25,677 nucleotides of DNA from Candidatus Rifleibacteriota bacterium (GTDB taxonomy: Bacteria > Riflebacteria > Ozemobacteria > Ozemobacterales > Ozemobacteraceae), in NCBI GenBank assembly GCA_017526725.1, contig JAFXRA010000160.1:1-25677 (forward strand). The letters run 5' to 3'. A program made the translations under genes and the position numbers. The notes beneath the pieces were generated by a model. The model had not been told where the DNA came from and did not search any database. It saw only the letters and a list, made by a program, of their open reading frames with translations. Of the stretch, positions 1 through 7,431 are shown one piece after another (the first letter of the stretch is position 1; the number at the start of each line of letters is the position of its first letter).

Positions 1-26
1 AGAAATAAGACAAAAATTATTCACTG

Positions 27-55
27 TTGTCTTTTCTTTTTCAGTATATTAATAT
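27..55 (+). promoter_or_regulatory. Possible sigma70 promoter for the TMEM43-like gene
   Basis: TTGTCT (27-32) and TAATAT (50-55) are separated by 17 bases, each matching four of six consensus positions. The region is AT-rich enough for chance matches. An AAAGG at 74-78 is the only ribosome-binding candidate for the gene starting at 89. Confidence 0.3.
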
Positions 56-88
56 AAAAATTACTTCTATTTTAAAGGCTGCTGTTTT

Positions 89-1351
89 ATGAGTAAATAT
101 TATCAAAGACGAGGATTTTCATTTTCTTCATGCTTTGCTACTTTTTTTGGCATCATTCTTCTGCCGATTGCTATTATTGGTCTTTATGCTACAGAAAAGT
201 TTGCATTGTCAGATTATCTTACCAAAGAGTTTGCAAAGAATAATTATATTGAAGCATCTGCCGATACTGTCGACCCAGATAAAGAAGGCAAATTACTTTT
301 AATTCACGGAAATGCCACCACAACAGATACTCTTGTTGATAATACATTTAACCAAAAAGTAAATAATAGTTTGAGTTTAAATAGAAAGGTTGAAATGTAT
401 CAGTGGGAAGAAACAAAACATAAACACAAAATTGGTTCAGGTAAACATAAACGAACTGAAACTACTTATTCTTATGATAAAAGATGGTGTGAGTACACTA
501 TAAATTCGAGCCATTTTTACAGAGTAAGTGAACATGAAAATCCAAATGTAATGTATCACCTAAGTTCAACTTTTTTCCCAAAAAATGTAAAAGTTGGTGC
601 TTTTAAAGTTAATTCAAAAGACTTAAAGGATTTAGGATCTGCCGAAAGCATTAATATTGATGAAACAACAGTAAACTTGCCTGACAGCGCAATAATATTG
701 AATAATAAAATTTATTATAATATTTATCTTGAAGCCACTTGTAGAGGATTAAAGTCTCAAAAAAAGCAAGAAATCAAGAACGAAAATGCAAGCAATACTG
801 TTGATCCTGAAAGTAATACGCAGTTAGAAGGCTCCTTTGATAAAGATACAATCAATACTATTGAAAAAGAAAAATCTAAATATAATGAAAAATATCCAAA
901 TATAGGTGATGTGAGAATATCTTTTACAAAACACCCTGTCTGTGAAGTCACGGTATTGGCAAAGCAAAGCGGTGATGAGCTTGTTCCATACAAGACAGAA
1001 TATAATAATATTTATGAATTTGTATATGGAAATGTTGGTTTTGATGAGGTTTATAAACAAAAAGACTTGGGAATGACCATAATTGTATGGGTTGTCAGAA
1101 TATTTGCCTACTTAGCAATAGGTTTTTCGCTTTTAATGATTAGTTTTAGTATAGAAAAAATCGGCTGCATGATTGGATTTTCATTACCTCTGGCTATAAT
1201 TAATGGAATCATTGCCTTTATTTGGTTGCCTCATAAACATGGCTTGGGTATTACATCATTAGTATTAATGGTTATTGGACTTATAATTACCATTGCTTCG
1301 ATTATTAAAATTAGTTCAGAGAACAATAGTAGCAGAAACAATTATTATTAA
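89..1351 (+). CDS. TMEM43-family (DUF1625) membrane protein
   Basis: A 420-residue membrane protein of the TMEM43/LUMA family (Pfam TMEM43). One hydrophobic segment lies near residues 16-34. A long soluble part follows, carrying the family's recognisable blocks: GKLLLIHG (67-74), LVDNTF (82-87), a KVEMYQW block (100-106), then TTYSYDKRW (125-133) and INSSHF (138-143). About three more membrane segments lie at roughly residues 330-415. The order is one N-terminal helix, a large extracytoplasmic loop and a C-terminal helix bundle, as in the family. The human homologue sits in the inner nuclear membrane and ER; the bacterial role is not established. The gene stands alone and converges on the remB-like gene with only 18 bases between the stop codons and no convincing terminator. 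The start is the first ATG, with a weak AAAGG upstream. Confidence 0.8.
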   Translation: MSKYYQRRGFSFSSCFATFFGIILLPIAIIGLYATEKFALSDYLTKEFAKNNYIEASADTVDPDKEGKLLLIHGNATTTDTLVDNTFNQKVNNSLSLNRKVEMYQWEETKHKHKIGSGKHKRTETTYSYDKRWCEYTINSSHFYRVSEHENPNVMYHLSSTFFPKNVKVGAFKVNSKDLKDLGSAESINIDETTVNLPDSAIILNNKIYYNIYLEATCRGLKSQKKQEIKNENASNTVDPESNTQLEGSFDKDTINTIEKEKSKYNEKYPNIGDVRISFTKHPVCEVTVLAKQSGDELVPYKTEYNNIYEFVYGNVGFDEVYKQKDLGMTIIVWVVRIFAYLAIGFSLLMISFSIEKIGCMIGFSLPLAIINGIIAFIWLPHKHGLGITSLVLMVIGLIITIASIIKISSENNSSRNNYY

Positions 1352-1369
1352 CAAAGTAATAATATTATC

Positions 1370-1621
1370 TTATTTAACAAACAATGCGTCAGAAAATGGA
1401 CTGCAGATTCCTCTCTGAGAGAGAGATTCTGTAGAAAGAGTTGAACCAATCCATTTACCCTCTGTTGTTAAAATTGCTGATTTATATTCCTCTTTTTCGC
1501 TCAATTTAGGTAAAACAGCTAAAATACGTTTTTTAGAATCTTCATCTATGGTCTGAAGGTTAACCATCAGTTCACATTTATTCATTCCGACAAATTCATT
1601 AGCACCTATATGTATTAGCAT
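1370..1621 (-). CDS. remB: RemB/YaaB-like DUF370 protein
   Basis: A small 83-residue protein. Its start (MLIHIGANEFVG) matches the characteristic opening of the RemA/RemB (DUF370) family, and the block KSAILTTEGKWIGSTLS (47-63) lines up with the KSIVVT...SPLS block of Bacillus subtilis YaaB (RemB). In B. subtilis, RemA is a DNA-binding regulator of matrix genes, and yaaB sits in the dnaA-recF-gyrB region, so finding this gene beside dnaA and dciA supports the call. It follows the dciA-like gene by 17 bases and is probably cotranscribed with it. The ribosome-binding site is weak (GGGG about 9-12 bases upstream of the ATG). Whether it regulates transcription here is unknown. Confidence 0.65.
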   Translation of the reverse strand: MLIHIGANEFVGMNKCELMVNLQTIDEDSKKRILAVLPKLSEKEEYKSAILTTEGKWIGSTLSTESLSQRGICSPFSDALFVK

Positions 1622-1638
1622 GTTTAACAGCCCCGTTA

Positions 1639-2601
1639 TTAATTGTCATAAGATAAATTCAAATATTCAAGCCATTTTTTTTCCGGCAACATCTTAGGTT
1701 TCACTTTATCCAAATCTATTTTTTCTGGGGTTAAACCAGTATAAAGAATAATACCACGAATAATTTCCTTACGCATTATATCTGCAGTATCATCATCATA
1801 ATCCAATTTTAAATCAGAATATAGTTCATCTACTATTTTTAAAGTATCATTCAAAAGCTCATTCTTAATAGAATCGTATTCCAATAAAGTAAGCTCTTTT
1901 TGTTCTTTTTTTACTTCTTCAAAAGATAACCAAGGCATTTCTGCTATTAAAGAGCGACTTTTCATCATAATATCACTGCGGTGGTCAAAAACACACATTG
2001 CGCAGATACCATCTTTTGAACGAGTCACATTAGCTCTGCATATCTTGCAAAGAGTATAGCCTTTTTCCTCTAAACCTTTTAATCTGGCACTTAGCTTTTG
2101 CTGGCATTCATCAATAGATTTTGCCAAATCAGGATTATTAACCCCTGTTTTTTCTGTTACCTCTTCTTCTTTCCAATCAGGCCATGAAGATTCTTTAACG
2201 AGTTTTTCTATAGAGGCTGGTATTTTGCCGATTCTGCCAACAATATCCTTTATTTTTAAATCGGGAAAATTTTGTTCAAGTTTTTGTATTATACCAGCTT
2301 TTACAAACAGCAAAGTCTGCATCCATTGGCTATCAGAAACTGTTAAATACAAAGTGTTTCTAAAAAGTTTTAAAGGACAGGTTTTAGAAGCTAACTGTAT
2401 TCCTACTATATCTTTCCAACTATTTATCAAACGACCTAATATGACTAAATCTTTTGCAGCTAATCTATGTTTATAATCACTTTCTGTCTTTCCGTCTTCT
2501 TTAAAGCAGGCTTTTCTCATACTTGTAATAGCTTTAACCAAACCAAAAGATATTGGCTGCTTTCCGACAGGAACATATTTTGCTTTAGAAGAATAAGTCA
2601 T
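1639..2601 (-). CDS. dciA: DciA-type (DUF721) helicase-loader protein with zinc ribbon
   Basis: With the ATG at 2601 the product is 320 residues. Residues about 45-130 are a DciA/DUF721 domain: a helix leading to SWKDIVGIQLASKTCPLKLF (61-80), then the strands NTLYLTVSDSQWMQTLL (82-98) and a C-terminal helix. DciA proteins recruit the replicative helicase DnaB, and many family members are found beside dnaA. Unlike the usual short DciA (roughly 100-180 residues), this one continues with a CxxC...CxxC zinc ribbon (Cys185, 188, 200, 203) and a helical, acidic C-terminal part. The frame stays open to a GTG at 2658, but that codon abuts the -10 box of a near-consensus promoter, so the ATG at 2601 is preferred. 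No clear Shine-Dalgarno precedes it. First gene of a two-gene unit with remB. Confidence 0.75.
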   Translation of the reverse strand: MTYSSKAKYVPVGKQPISFGLVKAITSMRKACFKEDGKTESDYKHRLAAKDLVILGRLINSWKDIVGIQLASKTCPLKLFRNTLYLTVSDSQWMQTLLFVKAGIIQKLEQNFPDLKIKDIVGRIGKIPASIEKLVKESSWPDWKEEEVTEKTGVNNPDLAKSIDECQQKLSARLKGLEEKGYTLCKICRANVTRSKDGICAMCVFDHRSDIMMKSRSLIAEMPWLSFEEVKKEQKELTLLEYDSIKNELLNDTLKIVDELYSDLKLDYDDDTADIMRKEIIRGIILYTGLTPEKIDLDKVKPKMLPEKKWLEYLNLSYDN

Positions 2602-2649
2602 TTTTTTTAATGTAGTATATTTGCTAACCTTTTTGTAAACTGAAATCAC

Positions 2650-2678
2650 ATAATACACTAAAACAAAATCTTTTTCAA
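2650..2678 (-). promoter_or_regulatory. Sigma70 promoter of dciA-remB
   Basis: On the minus strand TTGAAA (2673-2678) and TATTAT (2650-2655) are 17 bases apart, each one base from consensus. Transcription would start near 2643, giving a leader of about 41 bases before the ATG at 2601. The promoter lies just downstream of the terminator of the preceding exported-protein gene. Confidence 0.65.
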
Positions 2679-2691
2679 TTTAGCTAAAATA

Positions 2692-2737
2692 AAGAAATCG
2701 AAAACAATGACATACAAAATCAGGTTTTCGATTTCTT
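2692..2737 (-). terminator. Rho-independent terminator of the exported-protein gene
   Basis: A perfect 14-bp inverted repeat (AAGAAATCGAAAAC at 2692-2705 and its complement at 2724-2737) with an 18-base loop starts 6 bases past the stop codon. On the minus strand it runs into a T-rich tract. It separates the exported-protein gene from dciA-remB. Confidence 0.75.
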
Positions 2738-2743
2738 AAAGAC

Positions 2744-4954
2744 TTATTTTGTATTTTCTAGAACATTAATATCTAGACTTCTATTATTAACTCTAAAATA
2801 AAGTGTTAAAGTTCTTTTTAACCCTGCATAATCTTCAGCAACTACTGTAATAGATGGGAAAGCATTAGTTTCTAATTCTTCAACAGTCTTTAAACCATAT
2901 TTTTCCGGTGTTCCTTTTTTTAGAGTAAAATGGATACCACCATTTATATGTTTAGAAATATCTATTTTCTTTTCTTCATTTAAATTTTCATTTTCATCAG
3001 GTACATTAAGTTTTATAAAACCTTTTTTAATACCTGTTTCAAACACTTTTGCTTTTTCTAACAATTTTGGTTTTCCAACCATAAGTTGAACATTAGAAGC
3101 ATTAGGACTTGGGCTTGAAGGATTATTTCCCATTCTAACACCAGGATTGCGAACTTCTTCATAATGCATTTCTGGACCACCAGTAAATGATTCTGGATAT
3201 TCGATATTAGTCCACTTAACATTATCATCTGTCCAAACATCTAACTTATATTCAACACCTGTATAAAAACGGAAACTACCAGTATTTTCAAAGAGAGCAG
3301 TCATATTGGAACAAGTTCCTCTTTTTTTACCAAATGAACACCTATGTTTTTTGCTCTTACTATCTGAGTTAAAACTAACTTCTCCATTTTCTGCTCTATC
3401 AGAAAAATAATAATCTTCAACTCTTACGTTTTCATTAATAAATCTAATATCTTTGTTGAACAATAATTTATCCACGTATGAGCCTTCAACTTTTGTTTTT
3501 ATACTTTCATCATCAATAGAAAAGATAGTAAAATAAGGTTTTAATTCAGGCATTTCAGCCAAAACAGTATGATTATAGTCAGGTCCTAAGTTTTCTACAA
3601 ACCAAGCATAATCGTCTTGATTGGTTTTACCTTTATCAGCCATTGGCCTATATTTGCTTGAAAAACTTATTTTACACTCACTTGAAGCAACACAAGGTGG
3701 GAAAAACATCTGTTCATCAGTTTCAACATTTGTTATTCTTATTATAATATTTGGTTTATCGTTATCGTAGATTCTTAATAAACCATCTTTGTAGCCTTTT
3801 CCTGTTATTTCACCTAAAGAGCGTCTTTCTGGCCAATCTTTAGCTGTATCAAAAGTATCGCCTAAATCACCAGCGGTTGGATACCCATAACCTATATCTG
3901 GTCTGTTTTGTTCAACAACAATGCCTGGATTAGTTGGTAAATCACCATCAACTTCTCCTTCTTTAACAAAAATAGAGTATCTGACGAAACCATCAAACGG
4001 TTCATAAAATCTGATTACATCTCGAAAATAAGGTATTACATCTTTCGGCTTGTTAGTATAGTCTATTTTCACTAGATTTTCTAAATTTGACCATTCTTCA
4101 CTATTCTGCCAATCATCACCATCATCAGGGCAATTTTTAAATCTGCCAAAAGAAAATTTGCCAAAATAAATAGGGGGGGTATACTGCCCTATAAGTATAC
4201 CGTTAGGTGTCAAATACCAGTCATTAGAAGTGCAGGGATCATAAGAGATATCCCCACCTAATACAGGTAAATCATTATAAAATTCTGCTATCTTTTCGTC
4301 GAAAGTAATTGCCGGCGGAGTTCTTCTTGTAAATGACATCTTTATACTATTTCTTGGATTATTAATTTCTTCTGCATCTTCTATTTTAGAGTTAGCTAAA
4401 AGATTTTTTTTGAAATCAGAATAAATATTTTTTTTATTCTGATGTTTATTGGCACATTCTTGACCGCACAAAGATGGGTCAACTCTGCAAGAAACAGCAT
4501 TTGGAGGAAACTCTTTAAAGCTGCTCACATATCTGTAAGCATCATCCATAATTAAATTAAAAGTAAAAGATCCAGGATTAGCTCCACTATAATTATTTGG
4601 AAAATCTTCTAACCCACAAACAGAAAAGTGTTCATTCATAAAATCTTCATAAGTTATATCTTCATCAGTTATAACAGCATGCTGTGAAAACTCTTTAAAA
4701 TACTTTTGTGCAGTATCTTTTGAAACATAACCTTCAGGTATTTTATCTATATTTACTATAGGATATTTTTTATTTCTTTTCTGGAAAGGATTAAGATTAA
4801 TATTGACATCTTCGTAAGTCTTGATGCTGCGTCCATCTTTTGTTTCTAAAATTGCCAGCTTAGATAAAAATTTTTCCATAGGTGAAGCAGCCATAGAAAT
4901 GCTGTTAACAAAAACAAAGCATAAAATGCCTAAACCTAAATGTTTCAAATACAT
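2744..4954 (-). CDS. Large exported cysteine-containing protein, unknown function
   Basis: A 736-residue protein I do not recognise. It begins with a clear Sec signal peptide: lysine near the start, a hydrophobic core at about residues 6-18, and a likely signal peptidase I site after SISMAA. The mature part is hydrophilic, rich in Asp, Asn, Lys and aromatic residues, with short beta-type stretches and no membrane segment. It holds ten cysteines, several in close groups (SCRVDPSLCGQEC, PPCVASSEC, RCSFGKKRGTC), which suggests disulfides in the periplasm or outside the cell. The start is supported by GGGAG about 7 bases upstream, and a TATAAT-like -10 lies on the minus strand at 4988-4993. The gene has terminators on both sides and is probably transcribed alone. 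Confidence 0.75.
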   Translation of the reverse strand: MYLKHLGLGILCFVFVNSISMAASPMEKFLSKLAILETKDGRSIKTYEDVNINLNPFQKRNKKYPIVNIDKIPEGYVSKDTAQKYFKEFSQHAVITDEDITYEDFMNEHFSVCGLEDFPNNYSGANPGSFTFNLIMDDAYRYVSSFKEFPPNAVSCRVDPSLCGQECANKHQNKKNIYSDFKKNLLANSKIEDAEEINNPRNSIKMSFTRRTPPAITFDEKIAEFYNDLPVLGGDISYDPCTSNDWYLTPNGILIGQYTPPIYFGKFSFGRFKNCPDDGDDWQNSEEWSNLENLVKIDYTNKPKDVIPYFRDVIRFYEPFDGFVRYSIFVKEGEVDGDLPTNPGIVVEQNRPDIGYGYPTAGDLGDTFDTAKDWPERRSLGEITGKGYKDGLLRIYDNDKPNIIIRITNVETDEQMFFPPCVASSECKISFSSKYRPMADKGKTNQDDYAWFVENLGPDYNHTVLAEMPELKPYFTIFSIDDESIKTKVEGSYVDKLLFNKDIRFINENVRVEDYYFSDRAENGEVSFNSDSKSKKHRCSFGKKRGTCSNMTALFENTGSFRFYTGVEYKLDVWTDDNVKWTNIEYPESFTGGPEMHYEEVRNPGVRMGNNPSSPSPNASNVQLMVGKPKLLEKAKVFETGIKKGFIKLNVPDENENLNEEKKIDISKHINGGIHFTLKKGTPEKYGLKTVEELETNAFPSITVVAEDYAGLKRTLTLYFRVNNRSLDINVLENTK

Positions 4955-5021
4955 AAAAATTCTCCCAATACAATTACTATATTTAATATTATACTTGATA
5001 AATTGTTATATAGGAAATTAA

Positions 5022-5048
5022 AAAAAGCCGCAATCTATGCGGCTTTTT
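5022..5048 (-). terminator. Rho-independent terminator of dnaA
   Basis: AAAAAGCCGC (5022-5031) pairs perfectly with 5039-5048 around a 7-base loop, directly after the dnaA stop. On the minus strand it is followed by a run of seven T before AATT. The A/T-flanked stem could also work in the opposite direction. Confidence 0.85.
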
Positions 5049-5052
5049 AGAA

Positions 5053-6423
5053 TCACTTATTAGGATCTACGAAACGTTTTATTCGCTCAAACTCTTCAGC
5101 AAAGTTTTTATCATTTTTAATCATTTTGTTAACTTTATCGCAGGCATGCATTACTGTAGTGTGGTCACGACCGCCAAATTTTTCACCAATCTGATTAAGG
5201 GAAGCTTCAGTAAGTATCTGGCAGAGGCGCATCGCAACCTGTCTAGGTAAAACCAGGTCAGCAGAACGTCTTTTTCCTATCATTTCTGCTTCTGTTATAT
5301 CGTAAAATTCAGCAACTCGCTTGATTATCCAGCTAATGCCTATTTTACCTCCAGCAGTTTCACGAAGCATATTTTTAAGAACCTGATCAACCAAATCTTT
5401 ATCTATAGGTTTATTCATTATGCCTGCAAAAGATAATACTGTATTGAAAGCTCCTTCAAGAGCTCTAATATTAGAAGTAACTCCCTGAGCAAGATACATA
5501 ATCACATCGTCAGGAACAGCAATCATAGACTTTTTAGCACAGTTCATAAGAATTGCTGTTCTTGTTTCCAGATCAGGCGGCTGAATATCAACAACTACTC
5601 CCATAGCAAATCTTGAAGCAAGTCTTTCGTCAACATCAGGTATTTTGTCTGGAGAAGTATCAGAAGTAAGAACAATCTGTTTTTTCTGCTGAAAAAGTTC
5701 ATTAAAAGTATGAAAAAACTCTTCCTGAGTTGATTCTTTCTTTGCGAAGAACTGAACATCGTCAATCAAAAGCAAATCTATTTTCCTATATTTCTTTCTA
5801 AAATCGTCAGTTTTCTTATCTCTAAGAGAATCAATAAACTCATTAGTAAAACTTTCTGAAGAAAGATAAGCGATTTTAGCTTTGGGGTCATTCTTTATCA
5901 TTTCATGACCAATAGCCTGAATAAGATGAGTTTTGCCTAAACCAACACCGCCATAAATAAAAACTGGGTTATGAAGTGTACCTGGAGTTTTTGTAACACC
6001 TTGGCAAACAGCATAAGCAAACTGATTGCTCTTTCCAACTACAAAAGAATCAAAAGTATATTTTGAATTAAACATTGATTCATACTTGGAAGATATTGAT
6101 TTGTTTGCTGGATTAATAGAAGGCTCAGATAAAGTAGGTAAAGTAGGCTGCAAAGGCTTATTAATACTAGCTACTTTGCCAGGTTTAACTATTATTTCAT
6201 AACTTAAAGCAGGATCAAACTCATTAAGTATTCTCTTTATATCTTTTTCATAACGTTTATTTATGAGATCTCGACAAAATTCGTTGACAGACACAAGAGT
6301 TAGAATGTTATTTTCAAGTCTGAACGGTCTGATAGAGCCTTTAAACATTTTGGAAGAACCTGAATTTTCGGCATTTACCCTTTCAATAATTTTTTGCCAA
6401 ACAGATTCCATTGCTATTGACAT
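5053..6423 (-). CDS. dnaA: Chromosomal replication initiator DnaA
   Basis: DnaA binds DnaA boxes at oriC, melts the origin and starts loading of the replicative helicase. All four domains are visible in 456 residues: N-terminal domain I (about 1-85, with the VWQKII start block), a short variable linker, the AAA+ domain with Walker A GGVGLGKT (158-165) and Walker B LLLIDD (217-222), sensor region DERLASRF (265-272), and the C-terminal DNA-binding domain with DHTTV (420-424). Length is normal. The start at 6423 has GAGGG about 10 bases upstream; an ATG four codons further in is also possible, since many DnaA proteins begin near ESVW. dnaN does not follow: the gene ends at its own terminator. 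The oriC lies immediately upstream. Confidence 0.98.
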   Translation of the reverse strand: MSIAMESVWQKIIERVNAENSGSSKMFKGSIRPFRLENNILTLVSVNEFCRDLINKRYEKDIKRILNEFDPALSYEIIVKPGKVASINKPLQPTLPTLSEPSINPANKSISSKYESMFNSKYTFDSFVVGKSNQFAYAVCQGVTKTPGTLHNPVFIYGGVGLGKTHLIQAIGHEMIKNDPKAKIAYLSSESFTNEFIDSLRDKKTDDFRKKYRKIDLLLIDDVQFFAKKESTQEEFFHTFNELFQQKKQIVLTSDTSPDKIPDVDERLASRFAMGVVVDIQPPDLETRTAILMNCAKKSMIAVPDDVIMYLAQGVTSNIRALEGAFNTVLSFAGIMNKPIDKDLVDQVLKNMLRETAGGKIGISWIIKRVAEFYDITEAEMIGKRRSADLVLPRQVAMRLCQILTEASLNQIGEKFGGRDHTTVMHACDKVNKMIKNDKNFAEEFERIKRFVDPNK

Positions 6424-6439
6424 TTGTACATAACCCTCT

Positions 6440-6477
6440 ATTATATTTTTATACCAAATTCAGCTTAAACAGCTTAA
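6440..6477 (-). promoter_or_regulatory. Probable dnaA promoter with 9-base direct repeat
   Basis: On the minus strand a TATAAT (6440-6445) lies shortly upstream of dnaA; the -35 candidate 17 bases away (TTAAGC, 6463-6468) is poor. It overlaps two copies of CAGCTTAA (plus-strand 6461-6468 and 6470-6477), a direct repeat that could be a regulator site. Confidence 0.35.
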
Positions 6478-6479
6478 CA

Positions 6480-6844
6480 ACAACATCCAAAAGCCAAATT
6501 TATGTACATTTAAGATTTATGAAATATAGCAAACAAATAAAAACTAAGCAAGATTTTTATATACTATTATTTTGATAATAAACTGCATAACTATGTTAAC
6601 TTATTGTGGAAAAATTGTGTAAAAGAATAAAAAACAAAAAGATGTGGATAAAAAATTTAAATGGTGTAAAACAAAAACAAACTTTAAACAACATTATCCA
6701 CCTAAAAAAAACCTCTATAGAAAATTTGTACACATAGTTATCCACAATTTCCACTAAACCTAATATTAAGAATACTAAAATTTTATACATATATATAAAA
6801 TGAAAAACTACTAGAAAATGTTGAAAAGCAAGTTTTTCTCCCTC
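6480..6844. other. Chromosome replication origin (oriC)
   Basis: A gene-free, extremely AT-rich stretch between divergent dnaA and accB with a cluster of DnaA boxes. Exact boxes are on the minus strand at 6643-6651 (TGTGGATAA) and the plus strand at 6738-6746 (TTATCCACA). One-mismatch boxes lie at 6605-6613, 6616-6624, 6694-6702 and 6726-6734. Candidate unwinding regions are the A/T-only blocks around 6555-6585 and 6778-6800. Position beside dnaA plus box density is the standard bacterial origin signature. The exact limits are my estimate. Confidence 0.88.
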
Positions 6845-6873
6845 TTGATAATTAAGAAAAAATTGTTTATAAT
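6845..6873 (+). promoter_or_regulatory. Near-consensus sigma70 promoter of the accB-lysC run
   Basis: TTGATA (6845-6850) and TATAAT (6868-6873) with exactly 17 bases between. Transcription would start near 6880, about 23 bases before the accB ATG. It is the best vegetative promoter in the window. Confidence 0.8.
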
Positions 6874-6902
6874 CACCAAACACAAATAAAGAGGAAAAAC
6901 AA

Positions 6903-7394
6903 ATGGCACAGAAAAAAACCAATAAGACAGACAATAATAAAATAATAGAAAAAGTTTCTGAATTAGTCAAATTTGCTAAAGATAATAAACTTAGCGAACT
7001 TGAATTTGAAACAGAAGATTTTGGATTAAAGATAAAGAAAAACGATACACCTGCAGCCATGCCTTTAGATTTGTCTTTCTTAAGCCATATTGGTTTAAAT
7101 AATCCTCAGACAGCAGAAAGTCAGACAGAAACAATTTCTGAAAAACCTTCCTATAATCCGGATAAAATTCTGACAGCTCCGTTAAACGGCATTTTCTACA
7201 GAGCCAAAAGTCCTACTTCTGAGCCTCTTGCGAAAGAAGGAGATTATGTTTCACCTGGAAGCGTAGTTTGTCTGGTTTCTTCCTGCAAGAACTTAAACGA
7301 AATAGTTTCTGATAAATCTGGCAGAATAGCTAAATTCCTGGTTGCCAACGAAGATAATGTTGCCAAAGGTGATGCTATAGTTTTATTTGAGTAA
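6903..7394 (+). CDS. accB: AccB-like biotin carboxyl carrier protein with atypical biotin motif
   Basis: A 163-residue protein with the full AccB layout: an N-terminal helical segment (about 12-45, ending in SELEFETEDFGLKIKK), a linker, and a C-terminal biotinyl domain from about residue 88 (ILTAPLNGIFYR, then LAKEGDYVSPGSVVCLV). AccB normally carries biotin for acetyl-CoA carboxylase, the first step of fatty acid synthesis. The usual EAMKMMN site is replaced by SSCKNLN (126-132): the acceptor lysine (Lys129) and the following NEI are kept, but both flanking methionines and the preceding Glu-Ala are gone. The downstream DKSGRI block is normal. Ribosome binding site GAGG (6891-6894) has good spacing. 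No accC follows. It may be a poorly biotinylated or repurposed copy; a second canonical accB may exist elsewhere. Confidence 0.85.
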   Translation: MAQKKTNKTDNNKIIEKVSELVKFAKDNKLSELEFETEDFGLKIKKNDTPAAMPLDLSFLSHIGLNNPQTAESQTETISEKPSYNPDKILTAPLNGIFYRAKSPTSEPLAKEGDYVSPGSVVCLVSSCKNLNEIVSDKSGRIAKFLVANEDNVAKGDAIVLFE

Positions 7395-7431
7395 ACAAGT
7401 TTTGCCTCTTTGTTTTTAAAAAGGGAATTAA

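Noticed and set aside
2602..2658. Longer dciA start at the GTG at 2658
   Set aside because: The codon sits against the -10 box of the only good promoter, so it would precede the transcript start; no ribosome site.
6596..7060. A 154-codon open frame on the minus strand over oriC and accB
   Set aside because: It is hydrophobic low-complexity translation of AT-rich antisense DNA and overlaps the DnaA boxes and the accB start; no ribosome site.
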